From the NCBI RefSeq assembly GCF_014203705.1, contig NZ_JACHJR010000002.1, positions 1-64,000 of the forward strand: 64,000 bases of DNA, in the 5' to 3' direction. This document shows, in pieces, positions 43,835 through 51,700 of this stretch; position 1 is the first letter of the stretch, and every line of letters begins with the position of its first letter. A program made the position numbers and the translations under genes. The stretch comes from Kitasatospora gansuensis. GTDB taxonomy: Bacteria > Actinomycetota > Actinomycetes > Streptomycetales > Streptomycetaceae. The notes beneath the pieces are model-generated. The model was not told the origin of the DNA, made no database searches, and saw only the letters and a program-made list of their open reading frames with translations.

Positions 43835-44458
43835 CTACTGCTGTACCTGGGCATGCCGCCGGTCGTCCGGGTTCTGCGGGTAGACCGTGCCGATCAGGTT
43901 GCGGGCGAAATGGTCCAGGTTCTCCAGCCCGGCGGCGGTGGTGGCCAGGGTGCTGGGAGTGTCGACCAGTAGGTGAAGGATGGCACCGTGCAGGGCGAGC
44001 GTGACGATGGCGGCACTCTGTGGGGTGACCGGGAGGCCGGCGGCCCGCTGGGCGAGTTCGAGGCCGGTGAAGTCGTCGGTGGCGATCTGGTCCAGGATCG
44101 CCGACAGTTGGGGATCGCGCGCCGCCTCGCTTCGCAGCTCGAAGTAGGCGAGCATGCGCGGTCGCCCGGGCCCGGCGACGTTCTCCAACAGCCCCCCGAA
44201 CAGGCCCACCAGCTCCTCGCGGTCGCAAGGCCCGGGGCCGGCGGCCGTCATCTGCGCCGCGACCTGGCCGTACTGCTCAACGCACCGCTCGGCTGCCGCG
44301 CGCAGCAGGGCCTCTCGGGTCGGGAAGTAGTTCTTCGCGGTCCCCACTGGCACTTCTGCGGCCGCGTCGACGGCCCGGTGCGTCAGACCGCGCCCGCCCG
44401 CGCTGGCCAGCACTTCGATAGCGGCGTCGCGCAGCAGGTTCCGGCGGTCCTGATTCAT
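43835..44458 (-). CDS. TetR-family repressor (intact paralogue of 2890-3474)
   Basis: A 207-residue TetR protein. It begins MNQDRRNLLRDAAIEVLASA; GLTHRAVDAAAEVPVGTAKNYFPTRE is the helix-turn-helix. The C-terminal ligand domain contains GPGRPRMLAYFELRSEAARD and LALHGAILHLLVDTP. It is the intact counterpart of the frameshifted gene at 2890-3474, with most of the DNA-binding helix shared. ATG with GGAG 8 nt upstream. The palindrome at 44502 suggests it represses itself and the divergent three-gene operon starting at 44552. Confidence 0.9.
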   Translation of the reverse strand: MNQDRRNLLRDAAIEVLASAGGRGLTHRAVDAAAEVPVGTAKNYFPTREALLRAAAERCVEQYGQVAAQMTAAGPGPCDREELVGLFGGLLENVAGPGRPRMLAYFELRSEAARDPQLSAILDQIATDDFTGLELAQRAAGLPVTPQSAAIVTLALHGAILHLLVDTPSTLATTAAGLENLDHFARNLIGTVYPQNPDDRRHAQVQQ

Positions 44459-44501
44459 CGGTGCTCCTAGTTCTTCGGTATCTTGCCACACTACCCCAAT
44501 T

Positions 44502-44520
44502 GTGGTACCACAGATGTGGT
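44502..44520. promoter_or_regulatory. TetR operator GTGGTACCACAGATGTGGT
   Basis: Same double palindrome as at 3523-3541, with GA at the centre. It lies 44 bases from the TetR start and 32 bases from the ATG of the divergent operon, a position where binding would block both promoters. Confidence 0.8.
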
Positions 44521-44551
44521 ATGCAATGCCGACGCTTCATTGGGGGGAACC

Positions 44552-44680
44552 ATGGCGCAATTCAGAAGAGACTGCGGCGCGCGGCTTCAAGATCTTGATG
44601 ACCCACTCGAAATCATGGCAAGAATGCTGACCCGCACACATCTGGTCACCGGACGGGCGCCTTCGGGGGGAGGCCTGTGA
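44552..44680 (+). CDS. Small first protein of a coupled operon, 42 aa
   Basis: ATG 44552 after GGGGGGAA reads MAQFRRDCGARLQDLDDPLE and then IMARMLTRTHLVTG. It is a small charged helix with no membrane span. Its stop overlaps the GTG of the next gene (GTGA), so translation is coupled. It probably acts together with the next two membrane proteins. No family known to me. Confidence 0.55.
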   Translation: MAQFRRDCGARLQDLDDPLEIMARMLTRTHLVTGRAPSGGGL

Positions 44681-45096
44681 ACTGGGTGCATGCCGCAGGC
44701 TACGGCGCTGTCGGCGGACTACTGGTGGAGCTTCTGGTTCTCAACGGCCGCCTGCAGAGCTGGCAGGCCGCACGCCGTCTGGCCCGTGAAGGCAGGCGCA
44801 AGCTGCCGACCTTCCGCAAGTACGTCGACGTGCCCGCCGACCTGGCGGCTGCGCTCAGCCGCGTCTTACTCGGCGCGTTGACCGGATGGCTGCTCCACCC
44901 GCAGATCAGCGGCCTGTACGCGGCGGTGGCGGCAGGGGCTTCCGCGCCCGCGTTGATCCGTCAGATGGGTTCGTTCCGGGGGGTGCAGGCTCTCGCGAGG
45001 GTGGGCGAGGTGTTTCCTGTCGAGCCGTCGGTGACACCCGCTGAGCCGCCGGCTGAGGTTGGCCCCGGTGCTGCGGTGACGGGGCGGGGGCTGTGA
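44677..45096 (+). CDS. Second protein of the coupled operon, membrane protein
   Basis: A 139-residue protein. The N-terminal span AAGYGAVGGLLVELLVLNGR is followed by a basic stretch (SWQAARRLAREGRRKLPTFR), then two weaker spans (LSRVLLGALTGWLLHPQI, LYAAVAAGASAPALIRQMG) and a Pro/Glu tail. The GTG overlaps the previous stop and its own stop overlaps the next start, both as GTGA. I recognise no named family. Confidence 0.7.
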   Translation: MNWVHAAGYGAVGGLLVELLVLNGRLQSWQAARRLAREGRRKLPTFRKYVDVPADLAAALSRVLLGALTGWLLHPQISGLYAAVAAGASAPALIRQMGSFRGVQALARVGEVFPVEPSVTPAEPPAEVGPGAAVTGRGL

Positions 45097-45884
45097 ACTT
45101 CGCGCGCAGGTACGCCAAGTCGATGCTTGTCTCGGATCGTGCCCCTGATGCCGGGTCGGGCGAGCGCAGTCAGGCGGGCAGGTGGTGGCGCCGCTATCTG
45201 GCATCGATGCTTGATGCCCCTCTCGCGGGCGAGTCCCTGATTGCCCCTGCACGCGTGCCAGGGCCGCGCCGGCCGACTCCGCCCACAAACAGCCGTTCGG
45301 CGCTCGATCCACCGGAGTCTTCGCGGCGCATTCGAGGCGTCCTCGTCGCCGCCGCATTCATTGCCATCCTTGTCGGGGCCCTCCTGACACGGCCATCGGT
45401 ACCCCCTGTGAGCCAGGGCCTCTCCCCCCTTCTTCCCAACCCAGGCGCGTCCGTCACCGTGCCGGGCACGCCTCCAGCCTTCCCAGCTCCCAGCAGCATC
45501 GTGGTCGGCGGCACAAGCAGTGGAGACGTAGGTACGCCCCGGCCTTCCACCTCCTCCCCTGGCTCGCCGTCCCGTTCCACCCCCTCCCCTGGCTCGCCGC
45601 CTGCGGCGATGGCGGGTTACAACGCGACCTTCGACCACGGCTGTGTCGGCGCCTGCGACATGCCATTCACCATGACGTGGAGCGCGCAGCCGGACGCGAC
45701 CCGCTACGACGTCCGGTACGACAATCAGACCAAGAAGGTGAGCGTCGTCTACGCGACCGCAGGTTATAGCTACCACGTCACCGGCCCGTACTCCGGTGAC
45801 CACGTGTGCATCGCCCTGCGGGCGGCCAACCAGTACGGGGCGTCCGCGTGGACCGAGAGCTACTGCTTCGACGTCCCGTACTGA
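45093..45884 (+). CDS. Third protein of the coupled operon, anchored exported domain
   Basis: A 263-residue type II membrane protein. The cytosolic N-terminus has two related motifs (RRYAKSMLVSD and RRYLASMLDAP). The span is IRGVLVAAAFIAILVGALLT (80-99). An outer Pro/Ser linker with a 24-base tandem repeat follows (SSPGSPSRSTPSPGSP). Residues 168-263 are the same outer domain as in the kinase at 1203-2882, with about 11 differences in 95 residues, four cysteines kept. Its GTG overlaps the stop of the previous gene. The shared domain suggests that this protein and the kinase recognise the same ligand or partner outside the cell. Confidence 0.85.
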   Translation: MNFARRYAKSMLVSDRAPDAGSGERSQAGRWWRRYLASMLDAPLAGESLIAPARVPGPRRPTPPTNSRSALDPPESSRRIRGVLVAAAFIAILVGALLTRPSVPPVSQGLSPLLPNPGASVTVPGTPPAFPAPSSIVVGGTSSGDVGTPRPSTSSPGSPSRSTPSPGSPPAAMAGYNATFDHGCVGACDMPFTMTWSAQPDATRYDVRYDNQTKKVSVVYATAGYSYHVTGPYSGDHVCIALRAANQYGASAWTESYCFDVPY

Positions 45885-46018
45885 CGTCGGCTTGGTCCCG
45901 ACGCTGCGACTCCTTCACCCTCTACGGCGGCAACCGGGACTGCCAGGCGTGTGGCCGGGACTGCTCCGTCCCAAATTCGAGTGGACTTCCCGGTCTCGGG
46001 GCCGGGAAGGATCCGGTG

Positions 46019-46659
46019 GTGACTGACACCGACTTGTTCCAGCCCGGTTCCACGGCGGTGCGCCGCGACGTCCACGCCGGGCGGGTGTGGACCGCGATGC
46101 CGCAGCGGGTGATCGCGGACACCGGCCACGTGCTCACCCTGGCCTACTGGCCGGGGATCGAGAGCCTGGCACCGATGTCCTGGATCACCTCCACCCGCAC
46201 CGGCGACCAGTCCCTGCGCGAGCGGATGCTGACGGAACTGGCGGCCGGCACCTGGGCCGTTACCGCTGGACCGGCACCACCCTGCTGTCGCACTTCCTGG
46301 TCGGCGAGTGGTTCTCCGTGCACTGCTTCCAGGACACTTCCGGCGAGCCGCTGCGCTGGTACGTTAACTTCGAGAAACCGTATCTCCGCCGGCAGGGGGT
46401 CGGCATCGACACCCTGGACCTGGTCGTCACCCCCGACCTGTCCGGGCCCCACTGGAAGGACCGCGACGAGTACGCGCAGCTGCGCCGCCTCGGTGTGATC
46501 GACGACTACCTGCACCGCCAGGTTGAGCGGGCCAAGGGGCGGGCGATCACCATGCTCGACAACCGCACCGGCCCGTTCGCCGGCGGCTGGCCGGCCTGGG
46601 CCCCGGACCCTGCGTGGCCGCTGCCCGAACTGCCCGCCGACGCCGACGTCCCCGACTGA
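46019..46659 (+). pseudogene. DUF402 family protein with one frameshift
   Basis: GTG 46019 starts VTDTDLFQPGSTAVRRDVHA. A one-base loss near 46256 moves RYRWTGTTLLSHFLVGEWFS and the rest to another frame. That frame has WYVNFEKPYLRRQGVGIDTL, the DUF402 core (W-Y-x-N-x-x-x-P...G-x-x-x-x-D-x-x-L-D), followed by the DEYAQLRRLGVIDDYLHRQV helix. DUF402 proteins are metal-dependent nucleoside-phosphate phosphatases in known cases. As read, the gene is broken. Confidence 0.75.
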
Positions 46660-46832
46660 TCCGGTCGTCCGGGAGCGGGGCCGGGACGCTGGCCGGCCCG
46701 GTGGCCCCGTCGCGGACGGTGAATTACCCGTGCCGTGTCCGCCGGCTCGGTTAGGGTGCGACCAGGGGCTGGATCGTGGCCTTGCCGGGGGCGGCTTCGG
46801 TCGCCCGGGAAGGCAGAACAAGCGATGGAAGA

Positions 46833-46856
46833 GGGGCGGCCCGTAAGGGCCGCCCC
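46833..46856. terminator. Hairpin terminator
   Basis: GGGGCGGCCC, loop GTAA, GGGCCGCCCC, followed by TTCG. A perfect 10-pair GC stem without a long T run, as usual in Streptomyces. It closes the transcript from the DUF402 side. Confidence 0.65.
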
Positions 46857-46883
46857 TTCGCCGTTCTTGGGACGGCCCGGGCG

Positions 46884-47158
46884 CGGAGATTCCCGTGTCT
46901 CCTGGTCGAGGTGGACCGCGACAATGAGGGCAACGGCGTCCTGGTGGACAAGCTGGCCGCCTACCGGGCCTGGTGCGAGCTGCCCGCCCGCTACACCGCG
47001 AAAAAGGCGTTCGAGGAGTCCCTGCACGTCGTCGGGGCCCGGACCCACGACCTGCGCCGCCACGGCGGCGGTGCTGCCCTTCGCGGCCCGGACCAGGAAC
47101 CTGCCCCGGGCAGCAGGAGCTGCTGGTGGCGATCGGCACCGAGCGACGGCCTCCCGTA
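46884..47158 (+). pseudogene. Middle remnant of a replication-relaxation family protein
   Basis: The frame reads RRFPCLLVEVDRDNEGNGVL, VDKLAAYRAWCELPARYTAK and KAFEESLHVVGARTHDLRR, then shifts. The pattern of a D/E-led strand followed by K-L-A-A-Y-R-x-W resembles the centre of replication-relaxation proteins (compare FIELHDPSTGIEQTAEQLAA at 60867-61729). Start and end are missing and the IS5 element is inserted at its right side. Confidence 0.45.
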
Positions 47159-48054
47159 GAGCTCGTAACACGATCTTGTGGGTGTGGGCTGGTGGGCCGT
47201 GTCCGGTGTGACGATTCGTCCGTTGGTGGTGGTGTGAGTGCACCGTGGATGATCGATGACGAGTTGTGGGCGCTGATCGGGCCGGTGCTGCCGCCCTGGC
47301 CGGAGCGGTCGCCGGGTCCGCGGCCGGTGGATGACCAGCTGTGTCTGCAGGGCATCCTGTTCGTGCTGTTCACCGGCATTACCTGGCAACAGTTGCCGCC
47401 GGAGTTGGGCTTCGGCTCGGGGCAGACGTGCTGGCGGGGGCTGTGCCGGTGGGCGGAGGCCGGGGTCTTCGAGCAGGTCCACCGGATACTGCTCGCGGAG
47501 TTGAACGCGGCCGGGCGGATCGACTGGACGCGCGCGTGCGTGGACGCCTCCCACGTGCGGGCGAAAAGGGGGGTGCCGGGGTTGGCCCGTCGCCGGTCGA
47601 CCGCGGCAAATCGGGCAGCAAGCACCACCTGATCTGCGACGGCAACGGCACCCCGCTGAAAGTGATCACCACCGGCGGCAACGTCCCCGACATCACCCAG
47701 GCCCTCGCCCTGGTCGACGGCGTCCCGCCCGTGGCCGGCCGACCGGGCAGGCCCCGCCGACGGCCCAAGTCCCTTCTCGGCGACAAGGGTTACGACAGCC
47801 GGCACGTCCGCCGCGAGCTCGTCAGGCGTCGGATCCTGCCCGTCATCTCCCGACGCGGCGAGCCCGACATCCGCGGCCTCGGCAAGCTCCGCTACGTCGT
47901 GGAGCAGACCTTCGCCCTGCTCCACCAGTTCAAACGCCTGGCCACCCGCTGGGAACGACGCCTCGACATCCACGACTCCCTGGTATCGCTCGCCTGCGCA
48001 CTCATCTGCTGGCGACGACTCAACAAGCAGACCCCGTGATCGTGTTACGAGCTC
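47159..48054 (+). mobile_element. IS5-family insertion sequence, 896 bp
   Basis: The element is bounded by perfect 17-base inverted repeats, GAGCTCGTAACACGATC at 47159-47175 and its complement at 48038-48054. A 3-base direct repeat GTA flanks both ends (47156-47158 and 48055-48057), which looks like the target duplication. It carries a DDE transposase in two overlapping frames, the IS427-group layout. Ends, flanks and transposase are all complete, so the insertion appears recent. Confidence 0.9.
47234..48039 (+). CDS. IS5-family DDE transposase in two frames
   Basis: Frame 1 from GTG 47234 (VSAPWMIDDELWALIGPVLP) runs to 47632 and includes GITWQQLPPELGFGSGQTCW, the DUF4096-type N-terminal domain, and the first catalytic Asp in CVDASHVRA. 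After a shift around 47565-47590, frame 2 goes from SPVDRGKSGSKHHLICDGNG to 48039. It has the second Asp in LLGDKGYDSRHVRREL and the catalytic Glu in LRYVVEQTFALLHQFKRLAT. IS427-group elements make the active enzyme by programmed frameshift, so two frames are normal and not decay. Confidence 0.9.
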
Positions 48055-48085
48055 GTAGTTCCCGGCACCGCCACCCCGTACGCCC

Positions 48086-48125
48086 GAATAAGCCCCACCG
48101 GAGCAAGACCGGTGGGGCCTTATTC
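48086..48125. terminator. Hairpin terminator
   Basis: GAATAAGCCCCACCGG, loop AGCAAGA, CCGGTGGGGCCTTATTC: a long stem with one bulge and T/A-rich ends that can work in both directions. The gap 48126-48335 holds no gene. Confidence 0.8.
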
Positions 48126-48335
48126 GTTGCCAGGAAGGCTTCCTGCATGAGCGGGACTATTTAGCTACCAGCAAAGAGGTCGTGGGAGGAAGAAACCTCT
48201 CACAAGTCTCTCCTTCTTCGAACCAATGACTATTTCCGCATACTTCGCCTCAGCGGGCGATGCTCTTAATGTATTTGCGGCGATATATTTCGGCTCATCG
48301 AGGCCAGTGGAGCCGCTACGGGTCGGGCATGGCAA

Positions 48336-48707
48336 CTACTTCGGATCCCAAATTGCGAGCTTGCCCCCCGGCATGCAAATGACCCGAAAGCCATCTTCTG
48401 CAAGGATCTCCCAGGCCTCGTAGTTCGGATCGGGAGTCGCCGTCAGCGTCGCCCCACAAGCAAACTGAATTGTCAGGACTCCACCGTCGGACGACCACGC
48501 CTTGGAGATGTCCTTGTGCAGGAGTCTGACAAGACTGTCCGCGGGAACATCAGTATCCCCTGGTTGAAACGCAGCTGAGGTGCCGTCGGCGTCCTTCAGC
48601 TCCACGTTCGCTTGAAGGCGGATCCGCGTGTCCGGATCCACGAGGAGAGTCAGCGCATAGTCGAAACAGACTCGCGTCAGGGTGCGGCCTTCAACCTTGA
48701 GGTACAT
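48336..48707 (-). CDS. Putative immunity protein to the RHS toxin
   Basis: A 123-residue acidic cytosolic protein, MYLKVEGRTLTRVCFDYALT, with DTDVPADSLVRLLHKDISKA and YEAWEILAEDGFRVICMPGG. The pattern, with a C-terminal W-E-I-x-x-x-G-x-x-x-x-C-x-P-G-G, is like the DUF6188 family, often found beside toxins. It begins 39 nt after the toxin stop on the same strand, the normal place for an immunity gene. Its leader is part of a 44-base tandem duplication with the toxin end. Confidence 0.7.
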   Translation of the reverse strand: MYLKVEGRTLTRVCFDYALTLLVDPDTRIRLQANVELKDADGTSAAFQPGDTDVPADSLVRLLHKDISKAWSSDGGVLTIQFACGATLTATPDPNYEAWEILAEDGFRVICMPGGKLAIWDPK

Positions 48708-48795
48708 GCAAAGATCCTACAGGAAGAGAATGATACCCGCTCTCGTCTATGGCAAAGATCCCATAGGAAGAGAGTAATACCCGCTCTCGTCTATT
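48708..48795. repeat. 44-base tandem duplication at toxin/immunity junction
   Basis: Units 48708-48751 and 48752-48795 match at about 39 of 44 positions. One copy encodes the last residues of the toxin (ESGYYSLPMGSLP) and its stop; the other forms the leader of the immunity gene including the AGGA ribosome site. Confidence 0.85.
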
Positions 48796-51700
48796 GCGAA
48801 GTGAGTTGTCGAATTACCTCCGGGCTTTCCATCCAAATCGAGATAGTGGTCATTTTTGGCGTCCCGGAAGCGGACATATCCATTCGGGTAACGAGGGTCG
48901 GCGCCGGGGTCCATGATTCGGACCTCCGTGACCCTGCCCTTCCAATAAGAGGGGGCCGTCCAGATCCAACCGTCATTATTCCTAGTTGGCGTTTTCGTCC
49001 AGTCGGAGCCCACTCCTGCTGGCAGCTTGGACGGAAGCGCGAGCCCGTTGGCCGGCGCTGGCTCAGGTGCGGCTCCACTGGCTGGATTTGAGCCTTTGGA
49101 TGCCAGCTTGCTGGCGGCTTTGGATGCCAGGCCCTTTCCGACTGCGGATGCTCCGAATGACACATCGCCAGTGCCCAGCAGTGGGATGTTCTCCAGTTGC
49201 CAGTCCAGCAGTTTGCCATAGAGGTCGTTGTATGTGCTGGAGTCTTTGCATTCCTTGATGGCGAAGCATGCATTTAGGGCAGCTGCAACATACTGATGGT
49301 GATCATCGACGGCATCCTCGCCAAAGCGGTGATTATTCTTTTGGAGAAGCTTCAGATTTTTGTTGGTCTTCTCTCGGAGCTTTCCAAAGTTTGGGGTTGT
49401 GCTTATTTGAATCCCGCCCGGGAGAACGGCTTTCTCTGTCTTCTTGATCTCGACATCCCATGCCCCGCCATCACCCAGAGACCAGGTTTCTTTGACAATT
49501 TGGCCTTCAGGGGTCTGGCATTGTCCCGTTCCGCCACATGTCCCGTCGGGGCGCAGCCCTGAGGGGTCGCTGAGGTTGACGGGGTTGTTGTTGCTGTAGG
49601 CGTAGCCGTTCCATTGCTGGGGATCGGCTGGGTCGAGGATGGGGTCGGGGTTGATGAAGCGGCCAGTTGTGGGTTGGTATTGGCGGGCGCCGAGGTTGGT
49701 GAGGCCGGTGGTGTCGTCCTTGGTTCCGCCGACGTAGCCGTGGGTGCCGGCCCATCCGGTGGGTTGGGTGCCGCGGGGGTTGCCGAAGGGGTCGGTGGGG
49801 CGGCGGGTTTCGGTGAGGGTGGTGGCGTCGAGGGCGAGGTTCCCGGTGCCGTGGTGGTCGTTGATCTGCCAGGTGGAGGTGGTGCCTTGGCGGATGAGGG
49901 TGAGGCCGCCGGGCATCTGGTAGTAGCGGGTGCCGGTGGTGCTTGTGGGGGTGGTGGTGGTGTAGGTGAGTTCGTCGTTCCCGAGGGTGATGGTGGTTTT
50001 GCCGGGGTTGTGGCGGATGAGCTGGTTGCCGTCGGCGTCGTAGACGTAGGTGGTGGACTGGTCGGGGACGGTCCATTTCTGGCCGGCGGGGACGGTTGTC
50101 CCGCAGGCGGCCAGGAGGACGTCGGTTCCGTTGGTGGTGACGTCGCCGGGGACTGCCAGGCACAGGTTGGCGGCGGCGTTGGCGATTGTGCCGTCGTCGC
50201 GCGTCGTCCAGGTCTGTGAGGTGGCGCCGGTGCAGGGCTGCAGCTGGATCGCGGAGCCTGCGGCGGTGCCCATGGCGGTCAGGCAGGCGCCGAAGACCTT
50301 GAGTTTGTTGCCGCCGGTGGCGAACTTCTGGCCGCTGGTTGCGTCGCAGTTCGCGATCTCGGCGGGGGTGCTATTGGCGCTGCTTCCCCCTTGCATGGCG
50401 AGGCACTTGCCGGCGATGCCCTGGATCTGGACGGTCGGCCGGTAGGTGTCGAGCTTTCCTTCGGTGCTCCAGGTCAGGTCGGTGGTGCCGGCTGCGTAGG
50501 TGTACTGGGCCGTGGTGTTCCCGGCCTGGTCGTAGCTGTTGGTGGCGTAGGCGGTGGTGCTGCCGTTTACCGTGGTTTCCAGGCTGGTGAGGGCGTGCGG
50601 CCCGCCGTTTCCGTTGCCGGTGTTGCCGGTGCCGGGAGCGGTGAACGTCTGGGTCGTGACGGCGTCCTGGGTGCTTCCGCTGGCCGGGCTGTGCTGGGTG
50701 AAGGTTCTGCGGTTGCCGGTCAGGTCGTAGGTGTAGTCCTGCCAGTACGGGGTGCCGCCGCCAACCGTGTTCGTCGCGGGTGCGACGGCGCCGCTGGTGG
50801 GGGTGGTGTTGGCGCAGGCGCCCTTTCCTCCGACGGCGGGCTGGGGAGCCATGGCGAGTTGGCCGGTGTCGGACCATGCGGTGGTGAGGCGGCTGAGGTA
50901 GTCGTAGCTGAAGCACTGCAGGTCGGTCTTGGCGGGATCGTTGTCGGGGATGTTGCGCAGGGCCGTGATGCGGCCGGAGGCGTCGTAGGCGTAGGTCATC
51001 TGCTGGACTGCGCCGGTCGCGGCGGTCTGCTTGTCGACGAACTGGGACAGGGGCCGGCCGGTGGACTCGTCGTAGGTGTTGGTGACGACGATCTGCGTGC
51101 CCCATGGGTTGACGGTGGTGCGGATCGATCTGCCGTAGGCGTCGTAGTCGTTCGACAGGTCGTAGGAAGTGCCGGAGGTGCCGAAGGACTGAAGGGTGCC
51201 CCAGGTCTCGTAGCTGTAGTTGACGGTCTCGCTGGCGATGTTGCCGACGGCTGAGCGGTTGTCGGCCTTGAGCAGGCCGGTGACCGGGTCGTAGGCCGCC
51301 TGGTAGGTGTAGGTGAACGGCGTGGCGGAGCCGATCTCCGAACCCGGGATGGTCTGCGTCGTCTTGGTCGGGTGGTACGCCGTGTCGTAGGTGAGTACGG
51401 CCTTGGTGTAGGCCTTCCCGGTCGCTCCGCCCACGTACCGGGTGGAGGAGGAGGGCTGTCCCTTGAGCACGGTGTCGTAGGTGCGTGCGGTCAGCTGCTT
51501 GGCTGAGTCGGCCGCCATGCCGTCGTAGGTGGCGGTGGTACGACCCAGCAGGTCGTAGGCGAAGGTGGTGCTCTTGCTGCGGGAGTCGGTCACCGAGCCG
51601 ACCCGGCCGGAGCTGTCGTAGCGTGTGGTGGTGGTGCCAGTGTCCGGATCTGTCGCCGAGACCTTCCGGCCGCGTACGTCGTAGGAGTAGGACCAGGTGT

